A DNA stretch of 37,435 nucleotides from Acholeplasmataceae bacterium (lineage in GTDB: Bacteria > Bacillota_I > Bacilli_A > Izemoplasmatales > Hujiaoplasmataceae), in the NCBI GenBank assembly GCA_012515085.1, contig JAAYZB010000206.1, forward strand, positions 1 through 37,435. Direction: 5' to 3'. Positions 19,889 through 29,291 of the stretch are shown piece by piece; the first letter of the stretch is position 1; every line of letters starts with the position of its first letter. Below the pieces are notes generated by a model that worked only from the letters and a program-made list of their open reading frames with translations, did not search any database and had not been told where the DNA came from. The position numbers were made by a program, and so were the translations under genes.

Positions 19889-19954
19889 TCGAACACCATC
19901 TCTCGTCTGCCATAAAACATGAAATCATCATATCATATTTTCTTTCACGATGCA

Positions 19955-19986
19955 AAAAAAATAACCGATCAAATCGGTTATTTTTA
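19955..19986 (-). terminator. Terminator of padR-jetABC operon
   Basis: AAAAATAACCGAT-TTG-ATCGGTTATTTTTTTT on minus strand. Confidence 0.8.
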
Positions 19987-19993
19987 AAGCACC

Positions 19994-22900
19994 TTAGTCT
20001 TTTTGCACTACTTCATATGCCCGAGCCGCTTTGCCTTCTCGTAAGGTTACAACGGTCGTATCGGTATACTTACTCAAGACTTCCATTTTTTGTGGAGGGG
20101 TTGCCAAAACGATCTGCACTGGCAAGCACTGGATAAACTCCATCATCGACTTGATTCGTGAAGTATCCATTTTATCGAATACTTCGTCAAACAAGATCAA
20201 TCCGATGGCATCATGCATGACACCTCTTTGGGCTTGTTGGAAGACGCGGACAAAGGAAGCCAAGGTTGCCACATAGAAGGGTACTTGGGTTTCTCCTCCG
20301 GACTTCTCTTTGAAAACCTTGGAGTAAAGGATGACATCTCCTTGGGCATTTTTGATCTTAATATCGTAATCCATATAAGTTCGATAATCGGTGAACTTAT
20401 TCATCGAGCCTTGGTCATTCAATCCTTCGCTCGCCAGATTGATAAATAATTCTTCTAACTGTCTTTGGTATTTCATCTCAAATTCAACATTGAAGATTTC
20501 GGAACCGCTCTTCATGGACTCATCCGAAAGTACCATATCATAATAATCTCCATATTCATGACTCTTCGGAAAGATGAATTCATAAGTATCATCACCAAAA
20601 TGAATCGTGGACAACGTATCATTGATCTTTTTGATTTCTTCTTGTGCTGTCACGATATAGTTACGTAGCTTAGCCATAAAGTCTTCTTTGAACAATTTCT
20701 CCGCTGCTTCGCGCGCTTCACGTACTCTCGCTTCGTATTTCACCAATTCCGATTTTACTAATTTGTTCAACTCATTCAGATACAGATCAACATATTCCAA
20801 ACCATATTGATACGATAAATTATACGTGTTTGTAAATTTGAATTGCTTTGATTTCAAAGCGTCCTCAAGACTTGCTAGGTTTTCCAGTTCGGTTTGAATG
20901 CGACTGAAATATTCCTCCTGAACTTTTTTCTGATCGCTGGCATTGGCGATTTCCTGACGGAATAACTCGCGGGCGTCTTTTTCCATTGTGAGATTATCTT
21001 GACCCTGTTTTACCAAGTCGTCATTCAAGCTGGATATACGTTGTTCCAGCGTGAGGATGTCCTCTTGATATCGCAAGTGATCCGCTTGTAATTTCCCGTT
21101 CTCTTCATAGAGCTTCCGACGATTTGCTTGATATCCCCGAATTTCCTCTTTGATATTTTCGTATTCCAAGCGAATCTGGTTCAAGTTTTCTTTCGGCATG
21201 TTCTGTTTCTTAAGAACCAGCGACTTGCGTTTTTCTTTTAAGCTTGGCAACTCAATTGAGGATTGCAACATACCGACAAGAGACATGATTCCAAGACTGG
21301 CAATCGCGCTGTTTTCTTCTTGGAGTGCTTGAATCCGATTTGAGAGCAGTTGATATTGATCTTTATCTTGTTTCGCTTGTTTCCGCCATTTGTCTAACTG
21401 TTCTTCATAAGCTCGTTTGCCGATGAATGGTTTTTCTGTGTTTTTGTTGAGGCTTCTCACCGTGAAAGAACGATAGACCATCCCTGACTGTGTGATCGCC
21501 TGGGGAAATTTTTCTAGATCGGTCACTTCATCGACCATGATCAGATTCCCCACCAGCATGTTGATATAGTGCTCCGCATCCACGTTGTCAGTCTGGATGA
21601 TCCTCGCTAACGATTGTTCTTGTGATTTGGTGAAATGCATGATTTTCTTGGTGTTGACCAGCCCAATTCCGTAGATGTTAAAATTGTCTTTGATCTTATT
21701 GTATACTTGCAACGCCTCATCAAAGTACCGTGGTTCGACAATCAGATTGAAACGTTGTTGTCCCAAATAATCTTCAACTGTGTTGTGCCAATTTCGATCA
21801 GTCACTTCAAGCAATTCGCCTAATATATGGACGCTAATATCCGCCCCGTATCGATTTTTCAAGCTTTCTTCGATAGCGCTTTGCAGTTTTCGAATCATCG
21901 GATTGTATCGAAGTTGATGATTCTCCAGTTCTTTAAGTGTTTGGTACACTTCATTGATCTCGATAACCAGTCGGTTGCGCTCCTCTTCCACTTTCCCCAG
22001 TTCTTTTTGATTTTCTTCCAGGGTTTGCTGAAGACGCTTGTCGATATCGATCAAGGATAACTTAATCTTATCAAACTTGTCGGGTTCTATATTGTTTAAT
22101 TCCACTTTGGCCAATTCGTCATAGATCGGCTTTTTAGTTTCGGTTTTCAACTCAGCCACGATTGGTTTGAATTTTTCAAGCCGACGGTTATAATACCTTC
22201 GTATTTCTTCTTGCTGATCGATCGTCTGATTCAGGCTTATGATTTCCTTATCATAAATCTCACCCGCTTTAAACGTATCGTCGCTTTGTAATAACGCATA
22301 TATTTCCTTGCTTCTTTCATCTAATAGATCAAGTTGGTGATCGATATCAACCAGTAGTTTTTGGTTTTTCTCCTTGCCAATGGAAATCTTATCCAGCTGA
22401 CGATTCTTTTTGCGGATTTCCTCTTTGGCGGTTTCTACTTCGATCAATTTCAAAAAATATTCATAGAACGTTTTGCGATCTTGATTTTTCTTGATATCAT
22501 CGTACAGATCCTTGATTTCCTGAAGGCTTCCAATTTTTAGTTTTATGATTTTGAGCGTTGCCTCAAGATCACGGTAAGATTGAATCGACTCGCGAATGGA
22601 TGCCACGTCCAGCGTTTTTTCTTCTAATAAGTAATGATAGATGAAGTCTTTGACATCCGCAATGGGCTTGAAGGCAAGTGCTTTTGGCAACAATGAGAAA
22701 TAGGTCTCGTTTATGGAGCCAAATTTCGAACGATAGGCTAGTTTTGCTTCGCGTCGAGTTGGATACACCTTGTCCGCCAATTTTGCTTTTTTAAACATCA
22801 ACGTTGTGCGGATTCGACCTTCTTCATCAATAAAAAGTGTTTCTGTAATTCGACCTTCTAACTCATAAAAGAGCACTTTGGGTGGCAGCACTTCGCCAAA

Positions 22901-23236
22901 AGCATCGATGATAGCGCCCACCGTGAAAAACAGGTCTTTCGACTCGTCATAAAATTCAAGTGAAACATGTCCGGTGACATCGCCCTCACGTAAATATTCT
23001 TGATTGTCAATCCCCAGTTTGCACTTGACATATCCTCTTAAATCCCGCTTGCTCTTTTCGTTGGCCGCTAAATTGAATATTTGATCTCCTGCGGTGATCA
23101 CGAAAGCGATCGCATCGACAATAGTCGATTTCCCTGTCGCATTCTGTCCGGTAATCAATGTGTTGTTTTTTATATAAATCGTCTCATTTGCAAAGTAATG
23201 CCAGTTAATCAGTCGAACTTTGGTCAGTTTCTTCAT
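19994..23236 (-). CDS. jetC: JetC-like SMC/MukB/MksB-type ATPase (Wadjet family)
   Basis: About 1080 aa; Walker A GQNATGKSTIVDAIAF, long coiled coil, signature KSGGETQVPFYVATLASF, Walker B IGLILFDEVFDKMD; start MKKLTKV at 23236 has AGGAGGT RBS (track start at 23254 less likely). Confidence 0.9.
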   Translation of the reverse strand: MKKLTKVRLINWHYFANETIYIKNNTLITGQNATGKSTIVDAIAFVITAGDQIFNLAANEKSKRDLRGYVKCKLGIDNQEYLREGDVTGHVSLEFYDESKDLFFTVGAIIDAFGEVLPPKVLFYELEGRITETLFIDEEGRIRTTLMFKKAKLADKVYPTRREAKLAYRSKFGSINETYFSLLPKALAFKPIADVKDFIYHYLLEEKTLDVASIRESIQSYRDLEATLKIIKLKIGSLQEIKDLYDDIKKNQDRKTFYEYFLKLIEVETAKEEIRKKNRQLDKISIGKEKNQKLLVDIDHQLDLLDERSKEIYALLQSDDTFKAGEIYDKEIISLNQTIDQQEEIRRYYNRRLEKFKPIVAELKTETKKPIYDELAKVELNNIEPDKFDKIKLSLIDIDKRLQQTLEENQKELGKVEEERNRLVIEINEVYQTLKELENHQLRYNPMIRKLQSAIEESLKNRYGADISVHILGELLEVTDRNWHNTVEDYLGQQRFNLIVEPRYFDEALQVYNKIKDNFNIYGIGLVNTKKIMHFTKSQEQSLARIIQTDNVDAEHYINMLVGNLIMVDEVTDLEKFPQAITQSGMVYRSFTVRSLNKNTEKPFIGKRAYEEQLDKWRKQAKQDKDQYQLLSNRIQALQEENSAIASLGIMSLVGMLQSSIELPSLKEKRKSLVLKKQNMPKENLNQIRLEYENIKEEIRGYQANRRKLYEENGKLQADHLRYQEDILTLEQRISSLNDDLVKQGQDNLTMEKDARELFRQEIANASDQKKVQEEYFSRIQTELENLASLEDALKSKQFKFTNTYNLSYQYGLEYVDLYLNELNKLVKSELVKYEARVREAREAAEKLFKEDFMAKLRNYIVTAQEEIKKINDTLSTIHFGDDTYEFIFPKSHEYGDYYDMVLSDESMKSGSEIFNVEFEMKYQRQLEELFINLASEGLNDQGSMNKFTDYRTYMDYDIKIKNAQGDVILYSKVFKEKSGGETQVPFYVATLASFVRVFQQAQRGVMHDAIGLILFDEVFDKMDTSRIKSMMEFIQCLPVQIVLATPPQKMEVLSKYTDTTVVTLREGKAARAYEVVQKD

Positions 23237-23828
23237 CGGATATACCTCCTTCATTACCGGTTATCTTACCGATCAAATCATAGATGTCATTGATTTGATG
23301 CGTATTGATGGCCATCAAAATCGTGGGATAGATGATGACTTTAGTATTGCTTTGGGTGATGTCTCCCATCGGTTCGATCAGATTGTATTTTCGATACAAT
23401 CGAAGAATCGCGACCAAATCCGTTTTGTTAATTTTTCTCTTTTTGATTTCTAAAGCGTCATATTTCTGATGAATCTCATCAACGCGGATCACCACATTGT
23501 CATTGATGGATGTTTCGACGAGGTGCTGATGATATAGGATTCTCAAAATCAGGAGTACGATCGATTCATCACGTTTAAGGCGCAAGAGGTTTCGATTTTC
23601 CCGACTCAATAATTGAATGGCTCCTTGCTCACGATCGAGAACAATATCATAATTGATGACCGCAAAATATTCATCAAAATATTGCTTGAAACTAAGTAAG
23701 AAATAATATTGTTCTTTGTTGTCTCGTTTATCTCTCGCCAAAAACCCGGTTGCCAATAGCTTATTGCTAGTATCGCTGAACAGTTGTTTTTGTCCTTGTG
23801 ATAAATTTTCAAAATTCTCCAAGATCAT
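23205..23828 (-). CDS. jetB: JetB-like (DUF4194, MksE-type) winged-helix subunit
   Basis: 207 aa between jetA and jetC; DUF4194-like sequence (LLSRENRNLLRLKRDESIVLLILRILYHQH); ATGA overlap with jetA. Confidence 0.82.
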   Translation of the reverse strand: MILENFENLSQGQKQLFSDTSNKLLATGFLARDKRDNKEQYYFLLSFKQYFDEYFAVINYDIVLDREQGAIQLLSRENRNLLRLKRDESIVLLILRILYHQHLVETSINDNVVIRVDEIHQKYDALEIKKRKINKTDLVAILRLYRKYNLIEPMGDITQSNTKVIIYPTILMAINTHQINDIYDLIGKITGNEGGISDEETDQSSTD

Positions 23829-25219
23829 AAGTCATACCCCCTAATGATTTCGAAATCGGCAAGTCGGAATTTATGATGTTCAATGTCTGTCCTGAGTGGA
23901 ATAATTGAGTAGTCGAGTTCGTCTCCTGCATAAATCAAAATATATAATAGCCTCATGATCGCTTCATCGCTCATATCCGATCGAAGTATCTCCGACGCTT
24001 TGATTGATGATCGTGTTTTAAAATACTCCATCAAATACTTTTTGATGACATCGGTACTATAGTTTGACTCAAACTCCTTATAGAACTCTTCCTGAAGCCG
24101 ATTGGACGGTGTATCCTCATTTGCAGCCAAGAACTGCTCTTTACTGCGGATATATGCGCCTCTTGGCGTATAGATGGACGAATTGGCAATCTGATTGTTT
24201 TGTTGGAACAAGAATAAGGGTTGAATTTGTTTCAGCGCTTGTTCTGTTTTCTTGCTCTTCACTTTGTTCGCGACAAATTTCAAGATTCGATTCAATTTCC
24301 CGATGATGTTTTCATCATCGTTGAGTAAGAATTTGATTTTGGCAATCGTGGTATTGACATATATTTTATTTTTATTATCAATTTCGCTAATAATCCAGTC
24401 GAGCGAATTATAGATATCGATCATATCATCCAGTTTTTTGTTTGCTTTGACTTTGGCTAGTTCATAATTATTGTTTGCTTTTAATAAATATTCTCGGGCA
24501 ATGGTCTCCATGATCACTGGATTTTGTTGGTACAGCTCCAACCGTTTAATGATTTCCAGTTTATATTTATGGACATTATCCGATGTCTTCAGTCGATAAT
24601 AAGCCTGATCAACCAACTCGACCTTATAATTGACCAACAAATGTATGAGATCGCGAATTTCCGAATTTTCAATTATCGATCGGATATAAAATTTCAATCT
24701 TGAATCCAATTTACGGATCTCGCGAACAAACGCAATAGTATTTTTATATACTTGATCGATGACCATCGCGTATTCAACGTGCTCATTCATCAGAAGCGAA
24801 TAAGCGGTGAAAATGTACCCGCGGAACTCATGATTTTCATCATCGTATCCATATAAATTATCTTGAGTGACTGAGCGTAGTGCTTCAATGATCGTGATGG
24901 CATAATCACGGAAATTGAGCACTTCGACGTAATCGTTGTTCACGTCAATATCCACCCATTCGCACTCTTCAAATCGCCGGAGTATTTGATTTGCTTTATC
25001 GCGATTTGTGGCTTCTACGTCGATATCATCCACTTCGGAATGCGGATGCATTTCCAAGTAGTCGATCACAACTTGTTGAGCTACTTGCTTGTCCATCCCC
25101 AGAATCGACCCTTGCTCGTAAGCCTTGAAGACTTCAAACAAAGCGTTCACATATAGATTTTGATTTTTTCCCGATAGCAGGTTGAAGAAGTTGGTCGGGA
25201 TAATTTCGAACAATTCCAT
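23825..25219 (-). CDS. jetA: JetA-like (MksF-type kleisin) subunit of Wadjet system
   Basis: N-terminus MELFEIIPTNFFNLLSGKNQNLYVNALFEVFKAYEQGS typical of the JetA/DUF5716 family; the first 33 aa of the track ORF overlap padR, so start moved to 25219 (GGGGAG RBS). Confidence 0.85.
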   Translation of the reverse strand: MELFEIIPTNFFNLLSGKNQNLYVNALFEVFKAYEQGSILGMDKQVAQQVVIDYLEMHPHSEVDDIDVEATNRDKANQILRRFEECEWVDIDVNNDYVEVLNFRDYAITIIEALRSVTQDNLYGYDDENHEFRGYIFTAYSLLMNEHVEYAMVIDQVYKNTIAFVREIRKLDSRLKFYIRSIIENSEIRDLIHLLVNYKVELVDQAYYRLKTSDNVHKYKLEIIKRLELYQQNPVIMETIAREYLLKANNNYELAKVKANKKLDDMIDIYNSLDWIISEIDNKNKIYVNTTIAKIKFLLNDDENIIGKLNRILKFVANKVKSKKTEQALKQIQPLFLFQQNNQIANSSIYTPRGAYIRSKEQFLAANEDTPSNRLQEEFYKEFESNYSTDVIKKYLMEYFKTRSSIKASEILRSDMSDEAIMRLLYILIYAGDELDYSIIPLRTDIEHHKFRLADFEIIRGYDL

Positions 25220-25232
25220 AGGCTTTCTCCCC

Positions 25233-25583
25233 TTATTCCTCTCGTAAGTATTCGAATGTGCCGCCGACCAGATTCGCCAAGGTGTTTTCGATCTGAATCC
25301 AATCCTTGCGGAAATCATGCAAGGCCTGTTTGCCCTCGGAAGTGATTTGATAATAACGCCGGCTCATCCCTTTTTTGTTTTTTTCCTTATAAGAAGAAAT
25401 TTTCCCATCTTCCAACAATCGTTTCAAAGCAAAATACAGCGTTGCCTCCGTTAATTGGAAGTGTTCATCGCTGACTTGTTCGATAATCTTGCTCATTTCA
25501 TAACCATAACTGTCAAACTTGGCTAGAATCGACAAGATGATATAGTCGGTGAAACCGCGGACATACTCGCCGGAATTCGTCAT
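25233..25583 (-). CDS. PadR-family transcriptional regulator
   Basis: 116 aa; FTDYIILSILAKFDSYGYEMSKIIEQ...LTEATLYFALKRLLEDGKISSYKEKNKKGMSRRYYQITSEGKQAL, canonical PadR wHTH; 13 nt upstream of jetA. Confidence 0.93.
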   Translation of the reverse strand: MTNSGEYVRGFTDYIILSILAKFDSYGYEMSKIIEQVSDEHFQLTEATLYFALKRLLEDGKISSYKEKNKKGMSRRYYQITSEGKQALHDFRKDWIQIENTLANLVGGTFEYLREE

Positions 25584-25596
25584 TATCTCACCTCCT

Positions 25597-25671
25597 TTTT
25601 ATATATAACCTGATTATATATAATCGCATTATATATATTCTGATTATGCATAATCTGGTTATATTATAACA
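25597..25671. repeat. Tandem 15-bp-periodic palindromic operator-like array upstream of padR-jetABC
   Basis: Units at 25597, 25612, 25627, 25642, 25657: TTTTATATATAACC/GATTATATATAATC/CATTATATATATTC/GATTATGCATAATC/GGTTATATTATAAC; units 2 and 4 are perfect 14-bp palindromes. Confidence 0.8.
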
Positions 25672-25692
25672 GGTTACATATCCGGCAAGCAA
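25663..25692 (-). promoter_or_regulatory. Candidate sigma-A promoter of padR-jetABC
   Basis: Minus strand TTGCTT-N18-TATAAT; -10 lies in the fifth unit of the palindromic array. Confidence 0.45.
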
Positions 25693-25754
25693 GTTTTTTT
25701 TGCTTCTTTTCGCATTTTTTAAAAAACGTATCAAGTCACTGTCAGTGTTTTCTC

Positions 25755-25783
25755 TTTACTTTAGCGCTTATTTCCGCTATAAT
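25755..25783 (+). promoter_or_regulatory. Sigma-A promoter of condensation-domain-like gene
   Basis: TTTACT-N17-TATAAT. Confidence 0.5.
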
Positions 25784-25808
25784 TTTCTTTGATAGTTCTC
25801 TAAAGGAA

Positions 25809-27095
25809 ATGAAAAGAATGTCCCGTCTATCCAACAAAGCTCATCAATGGTTCCGCTTAGACAACGCGGCAAAAATCTACCCTGTCATTGTCAGCGTAAA
25901 AAATTCCAGTATTTACCGCATGGGAGTTATCATGAAAGACCCAGTGGACCCTCGCGCGCTTCAAAGCGCTGTTTTAGAGTGCCGCGATCGGTTCCCTTCA
26001 TTTTTTGTCAAACTTCGTCGTGGTTTTTTTTGGTATTATTTCGAATCCAACGATAAAAACCCCGTTGTCTATCCCGAATCCCCCTTTATTTGTCAAAGTA
26101 TCAATACATATACTAACAACGGCTTTCTCTTTACATTTTACTATTATCAGAACCGCATCAGCTTAGAAGTCTTCCATGCGCTGTCAGACGGTTATGGCTC
26201 GTTTATGCTTTTAAAAGCTGTCATATTTCGTTATTTGGAAAAAATTGGTCGCCCCCAACAAAACGATGGATCCGTTATGATGATTGATCAAGCACCTGAT
26301 CCAGACGAGTTCGTCGATTGTTATAAACTGAACAATACTCGCGACAAAATTCAAAAATTCCCAATTCATAAAGCGTATCGCGTCCCCGGAAAGCGATATA
26401 AACATCGGGGGATTCATATAACAATCGCGCATATCGATACAGTGGCACTACAGGATCTAGCCCAAAAACACGGTGCATCGGTAACACGCTTTTTGGTAGG
26501 GCTCTATCACTATTCACTCCAAAAAAATGGAGATCCAAACCAACTCCGGAAGCGTCCTCTCACCATCAGTGTTCCCGTTAATCTTCGACGATATTTTCCA
26601 GCTATCACTGTGCGTAATTTTTCTTTGTATTTCAATAGTACTACTCAATATAAGGACGATCCGATTTCTTTAGCTGCCATCTTGGAAACACTCAAACCTC
26701 AGTTTGAAAGCGGATTGAACAAACAATCGCTCTTAAATCGTTTGAATTCCAACATGGCTTTTGAAAACAATTTTTTAATTAGAATATTGCCTTTGTTCAT
26801 CAAGAAACCGCTGTTCAAAATCGGATATACACTGATTGGAAATTCTCCGATCAGTTCTTCCATCTCAAATTTCGGTGAAATCACTCTCCCTAAAACGATG
26901 GCTGATGCCATCGAGTCTTTCGAATTTAATTTGGCATCTTCGTATAAACCGGGGATTGCTCTGAATACCTTTAACAATCAAACCACTATGGTGTTTAGCC
27001 GTTATTTTCAGGAATCCAGTCTCGAACAGACCTATCTCTCTTATTTAGGAGAGCACGGTGTCAAAGTGGAAGTCTTGACTAACAGTTGGAAATAA
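25809..27095 (+). CDS. Condensation-domain / alcohol-acetyltransferase-like (PapA-type CoA-dependent acyltransferase fold) protein
   Basis: 428 aa; HHxxxDG-like motif EVFHALSDGYGSFMLLK, C-terminal ISNFG segment; start may be 25818. Confidence 0.6.
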   Translation: MKRMSRLSNKAHQWFRLDNAAKIYPVIVSVKNSSIYRMGVIMKDPVDPRALQSAVLECRDRFPSFFVKLRRGFFWYYFESNDKNPVVYPESPFICQSINTYTNNGFLFTFYYYQNRISLEVFHALSDGYGSFMLLKAVIFRYLEKIGRPQQNDGSVMMIDQAPDPDEFVDCYKLNNTRDKIQKFPIHKAYRVPGKRYKHRGIHITIAHIDTVALQDLAQKHGASVTRFLVGLYHYSLQKNGDPNQLRKRPLTISVPVNLRRYFPAITVRNFSLYFNSTTQYKDDPISLAAILETLKPQFESGLNKQSLLNRLNSNMAFENNFLIRILPLFIKKPLFKIGYTLIGNSPISSSISNFGEITLPKTMADAIESFEFNLASSYKPGIALNTFNNQTTMVFSRYFQESSLEQTYLSYLGEHGVKVEVLTNSWK

Positions 27096-27171
27096 CCACC
27101 GATTTTTTTCGCATTCGAACAAATATGTTCCGCTTCGTGATAGAATAGGTACGAAATGACGGAGGAAAACG

Positions 27172-28641
27172 ATGCGTGATTTACTGGGAAAATTCAAAGA
27201 AGTTTTTTTGTCGGTTTTGCCGGTTGTTTTGGTTGTGACTTTCATTCATTTTTTATATCTGCCCTTATCGTCCGCCCAATTGGGAAGGTTTTATCTGGGG
27301 GCTTTCTTGATATTTGTTGGCCTCTCGGTGTTTCTCATTGGTATTGATGTGGGAGTCACTCCGATTGGACAAATGTTTGGAAAAACAATCGCCAAATCGA
27401 AAAAAATCTGGATCATTGCGATCGGAGGATTGGTACTGGGGATTCTCATTACCATTGCCGAACCGGATCTTTTGATTGTTGCCAAACGCATCGATGAGTT
27501 GACTTTAGGTAAAATTCCCACAGCAGCAATGGTCATATCCGTTGCTGCTTTCATAGGCTTGTTTGTAGCAATAGGCTTGTTGCGAATTTTTTTCAAGATC
27601 CCGCTAATCTACGTATTCTTGGGATCTTATCTCGTTATCCTTATATTTGCTATTTTCACTCCCAAAGATTATTTAGCCATCGCTTTCGATATTTCGGGTG
27701 CCACGACCGGAGCGATGACAGTACCGTTTGTCCTTGCACTGGCAGTAGGGGTATCCGCCATGCAGCGTTATGGTAAAAGCGCTGAAAAAGATAGTTTTGG
27801 TCTCATTGGGCTTGCATCAGCGGGTGCGATCATCAGTGTATTTGTTCTCGTTGCCATTCTCCGACCATCCGTCAATGGATTGATTGATTTGGAAGCGCCT
27901 GCTTCACATGGCTTTCTCGATGTTGCTTGGGAATCCTTTATCGCTTTAGCTCCGGTCTTTGGACTGGGAATATTGGGAAACCTCTTCATCTTCAAACTCA
28001 AACGACGAGTATTTCGTCGCTATATACTTGGTTTCATTTACACATACATCGGCCTGACGCTCTTTTTATTTGGCGTCTACTCTGGTTTTCTTGATTTGGG
28101 ACTCTATCTCGGTGAAAGCTTGGCTCAGAGCCCGATCATGATTTTACTCGTGATTGGTTTTCTCCTGGGAGTCTTTGCCATTTTGGCTGAGCCGGCGGTC
28201 TATGTTCTTACTGAACAAGTCAATGAAGTCACCGCTGGTTATGTATCCAAAAAATTGGTTGTGATCTCCCTTGCCCTCGGTGTGGGCTCTGCGTTGGTAT
28301 TCAACATCATTCGCACTCGCGTGGAATCATTCGAATTATGGTATCTTTTATTGCCAGGCTATCTTCTCGCAATCGGAATGATGTTTGTTACTCCCAAAAT
28401 GTTTATCGGAATGGCCTTTGATGCCGGCGGTGTTGCATCCGGTCCGATCTCCGCAACATTCATCTTTGCGTTTTCGCAAGGAATTGCAACTCATTCGGGC
28501 ACTCAATTGCCCCTTGGAGATGCATTTGGTATGATTGCCTTGATTGCCATGACCCCGATCATCATGATCCAAGGTCTGGGTATCCTCTATAAAATCAAAG
28601 CCAGAAAGAAGGTGATCGACGATGTTTCAAACGGGAAATAA
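27172..28641 (+). CDS. DUF1538 multi-pass membrane protein, internally duplicated
   Basis: 489 aa; repeated halves: ITIAEPDL..VPFVLALAVGVSAM and FAILAEPAVYVLTEQVNEVTAGY..FDAGGVASGPISATFIFAFSQG. Confidence 0.8.
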   Translation: MRDLLGKFKEVFLSVLPVVLVVTFIHFLYLPLSSAQLGRFYLGAFLIFVGLSVFLIGIDVGVTPIGQMFGKTIAKSKKIWIIAIGGLVLGILITIAEPDLLIVAKRIDELTLGKIPTAAMVISVAAFIGLFVAIGLLRIFFKIPLIYVFLGSYLVILIFAIFTPKDYLAIAFDISGATTGAMTVPFVLALAVGVSAMQRYGKSAEKDSFGLIGLASAGAIISVFVLVAILRPSVNGLIDLEAPASHGFLDVAWESFIALAPVFGLGILGNLFIFKLKRRVFRRYILGFIYTYIGLTLFLFGVYSGFLDLGLYLGESLAQSPIMILLVIGFLLGVFAILAEPAVYVLTEQVNEVTAGYVSKKLVVISLALGVGSALVFNIIRTRVESFELWYLLLPGYLLAIGMMFVTPKMFIGMAFDAGGVASGPISATFIFAFSQGIATHSGTQLPLGDAFGMIALIAMTPIIMIQGLGILYKIKARKKVIDDVSNGK

Positions 28642-29284
28642 TTTGATTCTTTGTGTGGCGATCGTCGCTCAAGGGAAGGCAAAACAGGTCATCCATTTTG
28701 CAAAAGAGTTTGGCGTTCCTGGCGCAACCGTTTTCTTGGGACACGGCACATCTTCAAAAGGAATTCTTTCCTATCTCATGCTCAACAATCCACACAAGGA
28801 AATCGTTCTCATGGTCACCGATGGGTCGCGAGGTGATTATGCAATAGAACAAATAGTCCAAGCGATGCAAATAAAAAAACCAAATCACGGAATCATTTTC
28901 ACCTTACCTATCAATGCGGTGATCGGCTGTCGAAGTGTATCCGATAATCCGGAAGGGAGGAACCCCAACATGAGCAATTATCAAGCCATCTATACCATCG
29001 TGGACAAAGGAAAAGCGGAATGGGTCATCGAAGCAGCCGCCAAGGGCGGTGCTTCCGGTGGAACGGTCATCAATGCCCGAGGATCGGGCATTCATGAAAC
29101 TGAAAAAATCTTCCAAATGGCAATCGAGCCAGAAAAAGAGTTGGTTTTGATTCTCGCCAAATGCAATCTGGTCGAGGGGATATGTCAAAACATCCGCGAA
29201 GAACTCCATATTGATGACCCGGGAAAAGGCATTATCTTCGTTCAAGATGTTCGGAGTGCTTTTGGGCTGTTTGAAAAAGAATAA
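28622..29284 (+). CDS. Tandem PII-like (GlnB-related) protein
   Basis: 220 aa with two PII-like halves (NLILCVAIVAQGKAKQVIHFAKEFGVPGATVFLGHGT... and YQAIYTIVDKGKAEWVIEAAAKGGASGGTVINARG...); overlaps DUF1538 gene by 20 nt. Confidence 0.8.
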   Translation: MFQTGNNLILCVAIVAQGKAKQVIHFAKEFGVPGATVFLGHGTSSKGILSYLMLNNPHKEIVLMVTDGSRGDYAIEQIVQAMQIKKPNHGIIFTLPINAVIGCRSVSDNPEGRNPNMSNYQAIYTIVDKGKAEWVIEAAAKGGASGGTVINARGSGIHETEKIFQMAIEPEKELVLILAKCNLVEGICQNIREELHIDDPGKGIIFVQDVRSAFGLFEKE

Positions 29285-29291
29285 TTCAACA

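Noticed and set aside
19535-19915. 126-aa plus-strand ORF
   Set aside because: Antisense to mtaB.
25220-25318. 33-aa N-terminal extension of JetA in the track
   Set aside because: Overlaps padR out of frame; family homology starts at MELFEIIP with its own RBS.
27117-27130. GAAC-AAATAT-GTTC, resembling a Gram-positive LexA (SOS) box upstream of the DUF1538 gene
   Set aside because: Spacing is N6 instead of the required N4 (CGAAC-N4-GTTCG), and the gene is not a known SOS function.
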